Position numbers and translations under genes: made by a program. Below are positions 35,988 to 45,349 of a DNA stretch of 64,000 nucleotides, one piece after another. The notes beneath the pieces were generated by a model, which saw only the letters and a list, made by a program, of their open reading frames with translations, made no database searches and had not been told where the DNA came from. Every line of letters begins with the position of its first letter. Position 1 is the first letter of the stretch. Source of the DNA: Ensifer sp. IC4062 (lineage in GTDB: Bacteria > Pseudomonadota > Alphaproteobacteria > Rhizobiales > Rhizobiaceae); assembly GCF_020193575.1 (NCBI RefSeq), contig NZ_JADYVD010000018.1, forward strand, positions 1 to 64,000. The letters run 5' to 3'.

Positions 35988-38239
35988 TGGGTATTCTCCA
36001 GCACGAAATCACCCGCCGCACCGTGATCGCCGGCGCCGGCGGGCTTGTCGTCAGTTTTTCGCTCGGCCGCGCATTTGCCCAGGCGCCCGCGCCGACGCCA
36101 CCGCCGGCGACGCCACCAGCACCGCCCGCGTCCTTACCCGGCAGCCTTGACGACGATCGTTTCCTGGATTCCTGGATCCGGATCGATCCTGACAATTCGG
36201 TCACGGTCTTCACCGGCAAGGCGGAGCTCGGCCAAGGCATCCGTACCGCCCTTCTGCAGGTTGCCGCCGAGGAGCTTGAGGTCGACCCTCAGGAGATCGA
36301 GTTTGTCACGGCAGATACCGGTCGCACGCCGAATGAAGGCTTCACGGCCGGCAGCCAGTCGATGCAAAACAGCGGCACTGCCATCAGGAACGCCGCGGCA
36401 CAGGTGCGCGCGCTGCTTCTGGCCGAAGCCGCCAAGCGCTTCGGGGTAGCGGCGGCGGAACTCAGGGCCGAAAACAAATCCGTGCTGGCAAAGGATGGGA
36501 GAAGCGCGAGCTATGGCGAGCTTGTTTCCGGCCAGATACTGCATGTGGAAGCGCAGCCGCAGTCGGCCTTGAAGCAGCCCGGAACGTTCCGCGTGATGGG
36601 CAAGGCGCTCCCGCGTGTTGATATCCCCGCGAAGGTGACGGGCCGGCCCGCCTATGTGCACGATCTGCGCCTGGACGGCATGCTGCACGCGCGCGTCGTG
36701 CGTCCGCCGAGCCCGGCAGCCACGCTGGCGGAACTCGATCAAGGCGCGGCCGAGGGGATGCCGGGTGTCGTTTCCGTCGTGCGGGACGGCAACTTTCTCG
36801 CCGTCGTCGCAGAAAAAGAGTTCCAGGCGGTGAGCGCCATGAGGACTCTGGCGGCAGCAGCCCGGTGGCAGGAACGCGATACCCTGCCGGACCAGACCAC
36901 CCTGCCGGCAGTCCTTCAAGGGCTTGAACGCGAGATAGGCACCGTCGCGGAGGCGGGCGTGCTCTCGTCAAACGGCAAGGTGTTCGAGGCGACCTACACG
37001 CGGCCCTATCAGATCCATGGCTCGATCGGTCCGTCCTGCGCCGTCGCGCATATGAAAGCGGACGGGACATTGGACGTCTGGTCGCACACGCAAGGGGTCT
37101 TTCCGGATCGCGGCGCGATCGCTGAGATGCTGGCGATGCCCGAAGAAAAGGTTCATGTCATCCATATGGAAGGGTCGGGATGTTATGGGCACAATGGTGC
37201 CGACGACGCGGCTGCCGATGCCGCGCTCATCGCCAGCGAAATTCCCGGCAAGCCGGTGCGCGTTCAGTGGATGCGCGAGCAGGAGCATAGCTGGGAGCCT
37301 TACGGCCCTGCGATGCTGATGAAAGTCAGCGCCACACTCGACGATCAAGGCAAGATAGCGAGCTGGGCCTATGATCTTTGGAGCAACACGCACTCCACGC
37401 GTCCCGGCGGGGCTGGTGCGCTGCTCGCAGCGCGCCATAAGGCTCAAGCTTTCCAGCCGGAGCCGGCCGAGCTCAGAATCAGTCCCTCCGGTAACGGCGA
37501 CCGAAACGCCAATCCGCTCTACACGATTCCGAACAAGCGCGTGCTCTGGCACTTCCTGCCCGACATGCCGCTGCGGGTCTCGGCGCTGCGGGCGCTGGGC
37601 GGCTATGCCAATGTCTTTGCGATCGAAAGCACGATCGACGAACTGGCGCTGATGGCCGAAGCCGATCCTGTCGAATTCCGGCTCAGCCACATGGAGGATC
37701 CGCGGGCGCGCGCCGTCATCGAACTGGCTGCGGAGCGCTTCGGCTGGGATAAGGCGCAAATGCCGAGGAATCGCGGACGCGGCTTCGCCTTTGCCCGCTA
37801 CAAGAATTCGGCCGCCTATCTGGCGGTTGCGATGGAAGCGGAAGTCGAGCCGGAGACCGGCCGCGTACGCGTAGTGCGCGTCGTGTCCGCCATCGACAGC
37901 GGTGAGATCGTCAACCCGGACGGTATCCGTAACCAGACGGAAGGCGGCATCCTGCAATCGATCAGCTGGACGCTCTACGAGGCCGTGGCATTCGACAGGA
38001 CGAGGATCACCAGCACCGATTGGTCGAGCTATCCGATCCTTCGTTTTGCAAGCGTCCCGGACAGTGTCGAGGTGCATATTGTCGAGCGCCCCGGCGAGCC
38101 CTTCCTCGGAACCGGCGAGGCGGCCCAGGGACCTGCGGCGGCGGCTGTCGCCAACGCGATCAGAAACGCCACGGGCAAGCGTCTCTACGATTTGCCCTTT
38201 ACCAGAGATCGAATACGAAACGCCGTCGGACGCGCCTGA
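35987..38239 (+). CDS. Molybdopterin-binding aldehyde/isoquinoline oxidoreductase large subunit (IorB-like)
   Basis: This 750-residue protein opens with a Tat signal (RRTVIAGAGGLVVSFSLGRA), followed by a proline-rich linker and the molybdopterin dehydrogenase domains. Visible motifs include GKAELGQGIRTALLQVAAEE, GSQSMQNSGTAIRNAA, and near the end GEPFLGTGEAAQGPAAAAV, which holds the family's catalytic Glu (GEA). Members oxidise aldehydes or N-heterocycles. With the triheme cytochrome gene this is the three-subunit, periplasmic, membrane-linked type. The substrate is not inferable. Confidence 0.9.
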   Translation: MGILQHEITRRTVIAGAGGLVVSFSLGRAFAQAPAPTPPPATPPAPPASLPGSLDDDRFLDSWIRIDPDNSVTVFTGKAELGQGIRTALLQVAAEELEVDPQEIEFVTADTGRTPNEGFTAGSQSMQNSGTAIRNAAAQVRALLLAEAAKRFGVAAAELRAENKSVLAKDGRSASYGELVSGQILHVEAQPQSALKQPGTFRVMGKALPRVDIPAKVTGRPAYVHDLRLDGMLHARVVRPPSPAATLAELDQGAAEGMPGVVSVVRDGNFLAVVAEKEFQAVSAMRTLAAAARWQERDTLPDQTTLPAVLQGLEREIGTVAEAGVLSSNGKVFEATYTRPYQIHGSIGPSCAVAHMKADGTLDVWSHTQGVFPDRGAIAEMLAMPEEKVHVIHMEGSGCYGHNGADDAAADAALIASEIPGKPVRVQWMREQEHSWEPYGPAMLMKVSATLDDQGKIASWAYDLWSNTHSTRPGGAGALLAARHKAQAFQPEPAELRISPSGNGDRNANPLYTIPNKRVLWHFLPDMPLRVSALRALGGYANVFAIESTIDELALMAEADPVEFRLSHMEDPRARAVIELAAERFGWDKAQMPRNRGRGFAFARYKNSAAYLAVAMEAEVEPETGRVRVVRVVSAIDSGEIVNPDGIRNQTEGGILQSISWTLYEAVAFDRTRITSTDWSSYPILRFASVPDSVEVHIVERPGEPFLGTGEAAQGPAAAAVANAIRNATGKRLYDLPFTRDRIRNAVGRA

Positions 38240-38246
38240 TTGATCA

Positions 38247-38302
38247 GGCAATTTAAAGTGTGCAGTGACGTTTGTGCGTCCGATTGGACGCGCGGCGCTG
38301 TA
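38247..38302 (+). repeat. Partial RIME (second half only)
   Basis: GCAATTTAAAGTGTGCAGTG followed by a dyad around GTCCGATTGGACGCGCGGCG and ending CGCTGTAA. The first palindrome is missing. It separates the Mo-enzyme operon from the LysR gene that converges on it. Confidence 0.6.
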
Positions 38303-38321
38303 ACGCGCGGGTCCCGCCCGG

Positions 38322-39221
38322 TTACTGTCGCCTTTCGGCTTGACGGAGTAACCAGTCTCGAAGCCTCCTTACCTGATCCGGCTTCCGCGGTGCTCTGGGA
38401 TACACGATGTAGAAGCCGAGATTGTCACGCAATGTCATGTCGAGCGGACTTGAGAGCCGTCCGGCGGCGATGTCGTCGTGGACCAGGGCATCGCTTGCAA
38501 GGGCTACGCCCTGGCCGGCTATCGCCGCGTCGATGGCGAGCGACGTATGGGAGAATTTGAGTGATTTGATACTCCTCGCATCAGCGTGTACGCCGGCGCG
38601 CTCCAGGAAAACCGGCCACATGCCATGTGCATCATGAAGCAAGACGTGGCGGGTCAAGTCTTCTGCAGTTCGGATCGGAATGGCGTCCACGAGAGTTGGC
38701 TTGCATACGGCAATGAGCGTGGTCGGAAAGAGCAGTTCCCCACGAAGTCCCGGTCCCAGAGGTGGCTTCGTATGGCGCACGGCAATGTCCACGCCATCGC
38801 TCTGGAAGTTCGCGAAGGCATTGGCCGCCAGAACCTGGACTTCCAGGTCCTCGTTGGGCTTCGAGAATCCATTCAGACGCGGGATCAGCCATTTGGTCGC
38901 GAAGGAGGGCGTCACGCTTACCGTAAGCGTCGTCTCCGAAGGCCGCAGCTCTTCGGTCGCATCAGAGATCAGGGACAATGCCCGCTGAACCGGCTTCAGA
39001 TAGCGCCGGCCAGATTCAGTGAGGTCAAGTCCTCGCGGCAGCCGGTCGAAGAGCCTGGTTTCCAGATGCTCCTCCAGCGCCCGGACCTGTTGCGCAACCG
39101 CGCCCTGAGTGACGCCGATTTCTTCCGCCGCGAGCCGGAAATTCAGGTGACGGGCAGAGCTTTCGAACATCCTGAGCGCGTTAAGCGGCGGAAATTTGTA
39201 CGGGCTCTTTCCACCGGTCAT
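38322..39221 (-). CDS. LysR family transcriptional regulator (GcvA-like)
   Basis: This 299-residue protein has the LysR N-terminal helix-turn-helix: PLNALRMFESSARHLNFRLA, then AAEEIGVTQGAVAQQVRALE, followed by a periplasmic-binding-protein-like sensor domain. It is divergent from the SDR gene at 39329 with 107 bases between the starts, the standard LysR arrangement, so that gene is its likely target. Confidence 0.9.
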   Translation of the reverse strand: MTGGKSPYKFPPLNALRMFESSARHLNFRLAAEEIGVTQGAVAQQVRALEEHLETRLFDRLPRGLDLTESGRRYLKPVQRALSLISDATEELRPSETTLTVSVTPSFATKWLIPRLNGFSKPNEDLEVQVLAANAFANFQSDGVDIAVRHTKPPLGPGLRGELLFPTTLIAVCKPTLVDAIPIRTAEDLTRHVLLHDAHGMWPVFLERAGVHADARSIKSLKFSHTSLAIDAAIAGQGVALASDALVHDDIAAGRLSSPLDMTLRDNLGFYIVYPRAPRKPDQVRRLRDWLLRQAERRQ

Positions 39222-39328
39222 CCGATAGTTTTCCTACAGGCTCATGCGTGTATTTCTGTTTAGTCGCCGCCCACCCTTTATGTCAAAATTCGCGCGACTC
39301 TTGAACGAACTTCCTGAAAGGAAATGAC

Positions 39329-40033
39329 ATGGCTATGGAGAAGGTCGCGCTGGTTACCGCAGGCGGGAGCGGCATGGGGGCGGAGGCTGCACGCCGGCTC
39401 TCGGCCGATGGTTACAAGGTTGCAATCCTCTCTTCCTCGGGCAAGGGCGAAGCCCTGGCAAGGGAGCTCGGCGGCGTGGGTGTCACGGGCTCGAACCAAT
39501 CGAATGAAGACCTGAAGCGGCTTGTCGACCTTGCCGTTGCAACGTGGGGCCGTATCGACGTGCTGGTCAACAGCGCCGGGCACGGCCCGCGCGCCCCGAT
39601 CCTAGAAATCACCGACGAAGACTGGCACCGCGGGATGGACACGTATCTGATGAACGTGATCCGGCCGACGCGTCTTGTCACCCCCGTAATGCAGAAGCAG
39701 AAGTCCGGCGCGATCATCAATATTTCCACGGCATGGGCGTTCGAACCAAGCGCCATGTTCCCGACATCGGCGGTGTTCCGCGCGGGGCTTGCCGCGTATA
39801 CGAAGATTTTTGCCGATACCTACGCGGGCGAGAATATCCGGATGAACAACGTTCTTCCCGGCTGGATCGACAGCCTGCCCGCGACCGAAGAGCGTCGCGA
39901 TAGTGTGCCGATGAAGCGCTATGGAACGAGCGCGGAGATTGCCGCCACGGTTGCTTTCCTTGCTTCTGAGGGCGCGGCCTACATCACCGGCCAGAATATT
40001 CGGGTCGACGGCGGGCTCATGCGCTCCGTCTAG
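39329..40033 (+). CDS. SDR-fold protein lacking the canonical YxxxK
   Basis: The 234-residue protein has the short-chain dehydrogenase fold: TAGGSGMGAEAARRL for NAD(P) binding, DVLVNSAGHGP in place of NNAG, and the C-terminal AYITGQNIRVDGGLM. At the catalytic region (INISTAWAFEPSAMFPTSAV) the usual Tyr-x3-Lys is not visible; Phe144 and Ala148 fall at the best-aligned positions. It may be a non-catalytic or atypical SDR. AAGGAA precedes the ATG. It is divergent from a LysR gene. Confidence 0.85.
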   Translation: MAMEKVALVTAGGSGMGAEAARRLSADGYKVAILSSSGKGEALARELGGVGVTGSNQSNEDLKRLVDLAVATWGRIDVLVNSAGHGPRAPILEITDEDWHRGMDTYLMNVIRPTRLVTPVMQKQKSGAIINISTAWAFEPSAMFPTSAVFRAGLAAYTKIFADTYAGENIRMNNVLPGWIDSLPATEERRDSVPMKRYGTSAEIAATVAFLASEGAAYITGQNIRVDGGLMRSV

Positions 40034-40080
40034 AGAGCAGGGACGTGACTATGTTTATAGGCGGGTGTTGACACCCCGTC

Positions 40081-40305
40081 TGCCCTGCCGGGCATCTCCC
40101 CCACAAGGGGGGAGATTGGCCAGAAGCAAGCCGCTGGCCGACATCGCAAATACCGAAGTCTCCCAGTACAAGCTCGCGCGCACAGGGTCATGAGATCACA
40201 AACCGTGATCGAGCGGGATGCGGGCGGGAAGCCGCATATATTTTCCCATGCCGCTCTAACCGCCGCGCAAACGGTCATCAGCTGAGCGGGATGCCCGGCA
40301 GGGCA
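40081..40305. repeat. Spaced inverted repeat with GC-rich palindrome in a long gap
   Basis: TGCCCTGCCGGGCAT (40081-40095) and its exact reverse complement ATGCCCGGCAGGGCA (40291-40305) lie about 195 bases apart. Right after the first is a CTCCCCCACAAGGGGGGAG hairpin like those near 3700 and 28285. No gene is seen in the 600-base stretch 40034-40633. Confidence 0.5.
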
Positions 40306-40568
40306 GAGGGGGGTGCCAGCCGTCGCAGCCCAGGAGGCGGCCAGCTTCGTACTCGGTGGTCACGACGATTCACTCGGATCGGGTCTTGTCCAAGCCGAGC
40401 CATTCCGCTTCTGAGACCGGCCGGCGCAGCGATCGTTGCGCTGGCAAAGCTGGTTTGTGGGCACACGACGGCATAGGAGGTCATGCACCTGCCGCCAAGC
40501 TGGCCGCAGACAGGCGCCACATCAGGGCAAACTCTTCCCCTTTGGCGATGCGGAATAGAACCGCGTTG

Positions 40569-40590
40569 CTATAATTCATAAAAATTATAG
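40569..40590 (+). promoter_or_regulatory. AT-rich dyad upstream of the sulfonate operon
   Basis: CTATAATT-CATAAA-AATTATAG is a perfect eight-base inverted repeat inside a short AT-rich island, 44 bases upstream of the ATG at 40634. It probably overlaps the promoter, and it resembles the AT-rich patch upstream of the SfnB-type gene. A CysB/LysR-type or other sulfur-responsive regulator could bind here; that is inference. Confidence 0.5.
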
Positions 40591-40633
40591 ATTTAGATAA
40601 TAACGTCTGAAGCGGCTTCGACGGAGGTCAACG

Positions 40634-41191
40634 ATGCCGGATAAAAGAGTGGTCGGAATCTCGGGAAACATCACGCGCCCATCCAAGACCCGGACTTTCG
40701 TCGATCATATCGTCCATCGGCTTGCAGTGAGCGTCGGAGCCTCGGCACAGACATTCGACATCGAGGACTTCGGGGCTTCTCTGCCGAAAGCCAGACGGTT
40801 GGACGATCTCGCTCCCGAAGCGCGATATATCGTCAATCAGGCGATCACGGCTGATGTGCTGGTCGTCGGCTCGCCGACGTTCAAAGGCAGCTACACCGGG
40901 CTGTTCAAGCACTGCTTCGACCTCTTCGATCCGTTATCACTGCGCGGCAAGCCTGTTGTCCTTGCGGCAACCGGCGGCGGCGAGCGTCACTCGCTGATCG
41001 TCGAGCACCAGCTGCGCCCGCTGTTCGGCTTCTTTGAAGCGCTCGCAATGCCGACGGCTATCTACGCGTCGGACAGGGACTTCGCGGACGGCGCCCTGAT
41101 CTCGGAAGCGATCCATGCTCGGGTCGGCCAGGCGGTCGACGAAGCAACGCGAGTCCTGGGACACTCCGACCGGCGGAGCATCGCCGCTTAA
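40634..41191 (+). CDS. NADPH-dependent FMN reductase (SsuE/MsuE family)
   Basis: This 185-residue flavodoxin-fold protein shows VVGISGNITRPSKTRTFVDH (phosphate-binding loop region) and VVGSPTFKGSYTGLFKHCFD, typical of the SsuE/MsuE reductases. These supply reduced FMN to two-component sulfonate monooxygenases. GGAGG precedes the ATG. It is the first gene of the operon with an LLM monooxygenase 77 bases downstream, as expected for a two-component system. Confidence 0.92.
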   Translation: MPDKRVVGISGNITRPSKTRTFVDHIVHRLAVSVGASAQTFDIEDFGASLPKARRLDDLAPEARYIVNQAITADVLVVGSPTFKGSYTGLFKHCFDLFDPLSLRGKPVVLAATGGGERHSLIVEHQLRPLFGFFEALAMPTAIYASDRDFADGALISEAIHARVGQAVDEATRVLGHSDRRSIAA

Positions 41192-41267
41192 CGCGCCGAG
41201 CCGATACCAAACATCCTGAAGCAGCACCCACTCATGGCCGATCGGCCGAAAACTCTCGGAGGGTTCA

Positions 41268-42617
41268 ATGACCAGAAAGATCAAGCTCGGCGCCTTTCTG
41301 CCCGGCGGCGGGCAGCATATCGCCGCCTGGAGACACCCGGAGGCTCCGGCCGACGGGGCCACAAGTTTCGAGTTCCACAGGAAGCTCGCGCAGACGGCTG
41401 AACGCGGCTTATTCGACGCCTATTTTCTGGCGGACAATCTCTCCGTCGGGCTCGGGGGGCGCGAGGGCGGCAACGCCAAGATCGCAGGGTTCGAACCCGT
41501 CACGCTGTTTGCTGCACTCGCACCGCTGACGACGCATCTCGGCTTCATCGCAACCGCGTCGACCACCTACGAAGAGCCCTATACGCTCGCCCGCAAATTC
41601 GCATCGCTGGACCTTCTGTCCAACGGCCGGGCCGGGTGGAACGTGGTGACTTCGGCGGGCGACGAGACGGCTCGCAACTTCAACAGGAAGACGCAGCCGA
41701 CCCATGCCGAGCGCTATGAGCGCGCCCATGAGCATGTCGAAACGGTGAAGGCCCTCTGGGACAGCTGGGAGGACGATGCGTTCATCCGTGACAAGGCGAC
41801 CGGCCGCTTCTTCGACGCCGGACGCGTTCACGACATCAATCATCGGGGCAAGCATTTCTCTGTGAAGGGGCCGCTCAACGTGCCGCGCCCGATACAGGGC
41901 CACCCGGTCGTCGTCCAGGCGGGGCAATCGGAGGACGGACGCGGGCTCGCCGCCGCGACGGCGGAGGTGATCTTCACCGCCCATCAGAATCTCAGCTCCG
42001 CCCAGGAGTTCTACCGGGACATCAAGGCACGCGTCGGACGCGCAGGGCGCAATCCCGAACACGTGCTGATCATGCCCGGAGTCGCCCCCTTTGTCGGCCG
42101 TACGGAGGAGGAAGCGCGCAGCAAGTACGAGCGGTTGAATGACCTCATAGTTCCTGAAGACGGCGTCGCCCTGCTCAACGGATTGACCGGCGGAACGCTC
42201 GATCTCACGGGATATCCGCTCGACGGCCCGCTGCCCGTCAGCCAAGAGACCGAAGGTATGAAGAGCCGCCAGGCGCTGATCCGCGCGATTGCCGACGAGC
42301 ACGGTTTCACGATCCGGCAGCTCTACCAATGGATTGCAACGGCGAGAGGCCACTACACCGTCGTCGGCAGCGTCGAACAGGTCGCCGACCAGCTCGAGGA
42401 GTGGTTCCGCAACGAAGCCGCGGACGGGTTCAACATCCTGCCGCCGTGGCTCCCCGGAGCGCTCGACGACTTTGTTGACCTGGTGATCCCCGAATTGCAG
42501 CGCCGGGGGCTGTTCCGGACCGCATACGAAGGCCGCACGCTACGTGAAAACCTCGGCCTGCCAAGACCGGAAAATCCCTGGACGCAATCGCGCGAGACCG
42601 TTCAGGCCGCCGAATGA
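41268..42617 (+). CDS. LLM-class flavin-dependent monooxygenase (NtaA/SnaA/DszA/SoxA family)
   Basis: The 449-residue protein has the bacterial-luciferase-like TIM-barrel with family segments KIKLGAFLPGGGQHIAAWRH, LLSNGRAGWNVVTSAGDETA and HPVVVQAGQSEDGRGLAAAT. It uses FMNH2 to oxidise organosulfur or nitrogen compounds. Its placement between an FMN reductase gene and sulfonate-type importer genes supports a desulfonation or sulfone-cleaving role; the exact substrate is unknown. AACTCTCGGAGGG precedes the ATG. Confidence 0.92.
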   Translation: MTRKIKLGAFLPGGGQHIAAWRHPEAPADGATSFEFHRKLAQTAERGLFDAYFLADNLSVGLGGREGGNAKIAGFEPVTLFAALAPLTTHLGFIATASTTYEEPYTLARKFASLDLLSNGRAGWNVVTSAGDETARNFNRKTQPTHAERYERAHEHVETVKALWDSWEDDAFIRDKATGRFFDAGRVHDINHRGKHFSVKGPLNVPRPIQGHPVVVQAGQSEDGRGLAAATAEVIFTAHQNLSSAQEFYRDIKARVGRAGRNPEHVLIMPGVAPFVGRTEEEARSKYERLNDLIVPEDGVALLNGLTGGTLDLTGYPLDGPLPVSQETEGMKSRQALIRAIADEHGFTIRQLYQWIATARGHYTVVGSVEQVADQLEEWFRNEAADGFNILPPWLPGALDDFVDLVIPELQRRGLFRTAYEGRTLRENLGLPRPENPWTQSRETVQAAE

Positions 42618-42641
42618 AACGCCAAGAGGAGGGCCAAGCAG

Positions 42642-43487
42642 ATGAGCTTGCAAGATGTCGATAGATCAATCCTCGCTAACGGCGGCTCCGATGGCGTGAA
42701 AGCCGAAGAATATCTTCAGCGGGCCGGCGCAAGACTTCGCCATTGGCTGTCGCGCTACGGGCTTCTGGCTGCCTTTCTCGTCTTCTGGCAGGCTGCCAGC
42801 AGCGGCGGTTGGATCAATTCGGCCGTTTTCCCGCCGATCGACGCGATCCTTTCTTCCATGTGGAGAGGCGTTTTCGGCGGGGCCTTGCTCGACGATATCG
42901 CCATCAGCCTTCAAAGATCGGGCCTGGCGTTCGTGGCTGCGGTGCTGGTGGCGATACCGCTCGGCCTGTTCATGGGGCAGGTGCGCCCGATCGAACAGGC
43001 ACTTGACCCGATCCTTCAGCTCTTCAGGCAGACATCGGCGCTCGCGCTTTATCCGGTTTTCATCCTGCTGCTTGGACTCGGTGAGGCATCGAAGGTTTTC
43101 GTGATCTTCTGGGCGACACTGTTCCCGCTGCTTCTGAACACGATCAGCGGGGTCAAGGAAGTCGATTCGAAGCTGATCGAAATGGCGCGCGTCTACGGAG
43201 CATCCCGCCCGACCGTGTTTCGGCGCGTCGTCCTGCCCGGCGCCATCCCCTCTATCTTCGTCGGCCTGCGCTTGAGCGCCACGACCGCGCTTCTGTTGCT
43301 AATCGCCTCCGAGATGATCGGCGCCAACAAGGGGGTCGGCTTCCAGGTCATGAACGCCCAGTACAATTTCCAGATACCGCTGATGTTCGCGGCAATCTTC
43401 ATCCTCGCCGGGCTCGGGCTCATCGCCAACTACGCGCTTGTCTTCGCGCAGCGCCGCCTGTGCCGTTGGAGCGATGTTTCAATCTAG
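42642..43487 (+). CDS. ABC transporter permease, SsuC/TauC-like
   Basis: This 281-residue, six-helix permease has the SsuC/TauC coupling region VYGASRPTVFRRVVLPGAIP followed by SIFVGLRLSATTALLLLIAS. The N-terminus lies in LLAAFLVFWQAASSGGWI. AAGAGGAGG precedes the ATG. It follows the LLM gene by 24 bases and precedes the binding protein and ATPase genes, so gene order is permease-binding protein-ATPase. Confidence 0.92.
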   Translation: MSLQDVDRSILANGGSDGVKAEEYLQRAGARLRHWLSRYGLLAAFLVFWQAASSGGWINSAVFPPIDAILSSMWRGVFGGALLDDIAISLQRSGLAFVAAVLVAIPLGLFMGQVRPIEQALDPILQLFRQTSALALYPVFILLLGLGEASKVFVIFWATLFPLLLNTISGVKEVDSKLIEMARVYGASRPTVFRRVVLPGAIPSIFVGLRLSATTALLLLIASEMIGANKGVGFQVMNAQYNFQIPLMFAAIFILAGLGLIANYALVFAQRRLCRWSDVSI

Positions 43488-43526
43488 CGGTGCGCATCAA
43501 CCTCTCCAACCAGGAAAGACGACCCT

Positions 43527-44516
43527 ATGACCATCTCCATTCGCTCCCTCGGTCTCGGCACCTTGCTTGCCATCGGCCTCTCAGGAAACGCGGCAGCGCA
43601 GTCGCCCAACCAAGTGACCCTGCGCTATCTGGCGAGCCACGGCAGCATATCGGCGCACGAACTCGCGTCCGAACTTGGCTACTTCGACGGCACGGGCATC
43701 AAGCTCGAGAACGTTGGCTATGCCAGCGGCGGTCCGGAATCGCTCTTCGGACTCGCCTCCGGCAGCGTCGACATAGGCTCCGCGGCAACCTCGGCCGTCA
43801 TCAACTCGATCGCCAGCGGCAACGATTTCGTCGTCGCCTATCCGACAAACGGCATCAATGAACAGGTGAAGAGCATCTTCTACGTGCTCGAAGACAGCCC
43901 GATCAAATCCGTCGAGGATATCGTCGGCAAGACCATTGCGGTGAATACGCTCGGCGCCCACCTCGACTATGCGATACGGGAAGCGCTGCACAGCAAGGGC
44001 TTGCCGCAGAATGCCGCCAACCTCGTCACAGTGCCCGGCCCGCAACTGGAGCAGACGCTGCGCTCGAAGCAGGTCGACATTGCGGCCGTCGGCTACTGGC
44101 AAGCAACGTTCAACGGCCAGATACTGGACAATGGCGGCGTACGCGCAGTCTTCGATGACACCGACGTCCTTGGAGAGATCGCTGGCGGCTTTGCCGTTCT
44201 CCGTCGCGACTTTGTCGAGGAACATCCGGAAGCGGCCAGGAATTTTGTCGAGCAGTCTGCCCGCGCGGCCGACTGGTCGAGAGAGAATCCCGAAGAAGCG
44301 CGGGCGCTGCTTGAAAAAATACTCGAAAAACGCGGCGAGAATGGCGCACTCGCCAAGCACTGGACCGGCTTCGGCTTGCGGCCGGGCGCGCGTGCGACCG
44401 AAAGAGATCTGGACTTCTGGATCGGCGTCCTCGAGCGCGAGGGGAGCCTGCCCCAGGGCAAGTACAGGGCGTCCGATCTTCTGCTCCAGACCATCGCCAG
44501 CACTGCTGCAAACTGA
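43527..44516 (+). CDS. Sulfonate-type ABC substrate-binding protein, SsuA-like
   Basis: This 329-residue protein has a signal peptide (LGLGTLLAIGLSGNAAAQ) and the NMT1/SsuA fold: VTLRYLASHGSISAHELASE at the start of the mature part, then GSVDIGSAATSAVINSIASG. It delivers an organosulfur compound to the permease encoded upstream. The ligand may be an alkanesulfonate, sulfone or related molecule acted on by the LLM enzyme; this is inferred from the operon. Confidence 0.9.
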   Translation: MTISIRSLGLGTLLAIGLSGNAAAQSPNQVTLRYLASHGSISAHELASELGYFDGTGIKLENVGYASGGPESLFGLASGSVDIGSAATSAVINSIASGNDFVVAYPTNGINEQVKSIFYVLEDSPIKSVEDIVGKTIAVNTLGAHLDYAIREALHSKGLPQNAANLVTVPGPQLEQTLRSKQVDIAAVGYWQATFNGQILDNGGVRAVFDDTDVLGEIAGGFAVLRRDFVEEHPEAARNFVEQSARAADWSRENPEEARALLEKILEKRGENGALAKHWTGFGLRPGARATERDLDFWIGVLEREGSLPQGKYRASDLLLQTIASTAAN

Positions 44517-44525
44517 GGTTGAGCC

Positions 44526-45296
44526 ATGGGAGATGTCGAGACTTTCCGAAAAGGGGAGATCGCGCTCCGCGATCTCTCGAAATCCTTCCAGATCGGCGGA
44601 CGTTCGCTCAGAGTTCTGAGGAACCTGAATCTGGATATCCGCTCCGGCGAATGCCTGGCAATCGTCGGGGCCAGCGGATCGGGCAAGACGACATTGCTAC
44701 GCATCCTGGCAGGCCTAGAGGCCGCAGATGCCGGAAAAGTGGTCATCGACGACCAGCCGGTGAGGGGCGTTGGAAACGAGCGCGCCGTTATCTTCCAGGA
44801 GCCACGCCTGCTTCCCTGGCAGACGGTGCTCGAGAACGTCGCGTTCGGGTTGGAGGTGAGGGGCGGCCATGCCCGTCACGCCAACGAGCGTGCACGCCAC
44901 TACCTATCGCTGGTGGGGCTGGCCGATTTTGCGGACGCCTATCCCAAGCAGCTCTCGGGCGGCATGGCGCAAAGGGTCGGCATTGCGCGGGCGCTGACGG
45001 TCCAGCCGGAGATCCTGCTGCTTGACGAGCCATTTGGCGCGCTCGACGCGATGACCAAACTGACGATGCAGGAGGAGCTGGAGCGTATATGGCGGGATGA
45101 GAACGTCACGATGGTTCTCGTCACGCACGATCTCGAGGAAGCGGTCTACCTCGCAGATCGAGTCCTGGTTCTTCCCAAGAACAGGGACGGCAATCCGAAG
45201 ATCATCGAGATTGATCTCGCCCGACCACGCGATCGAAGCGAGGCGGGTTTCGTCCAGTACCGCAAGGACCTGCTGCGCGAGTTCGGGCTGCACTGA
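44526..45296 (+). CDS. Sulfonate-type ABC transporter ATPase, SsuB/TauB-like
   Basis: This 256-residue nucleotide-binding subunit has Walker A GASGSGKTTLLRILAGLEA, Q-loop VIFQEPRLLPWQTVLENV (the LLPW form typical of SsuB/TauB), signature LSGGMAQRVGIARAL and Walker B ILLLDEPFGALDAMTK. It is the last gene of the operon and ends before a strong terminator. Confidence 0.94.
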   Translation: MGDVETFRKGEIALRDLSKSFQIGGRSLRVLRNLNLDIRSGECLAIVGASGSGKTTLLRILAGLEAADAGKVVIDDQPVRGVGNERAVIFQEPRLLPWQTVLENVAFGLEVRGGHARHANERARHYLSLVGLADFADAYPKQLSGGMAQRVGIARALTVQPEILLLDEPFGALDAMTKLTMQEELERIWRDENVTMVLVTHDLEEAVYLADRVLVLPKNRDGNPKIIEIDLARPRDRSEAGFVQYRKDLLREFGLH

Positions 45297-45349
45297 CGAA
45301 CCGGTCTCGCGTGGCCTTTCCACGTAGCGTGGCTGCGCCCATACCGAGA

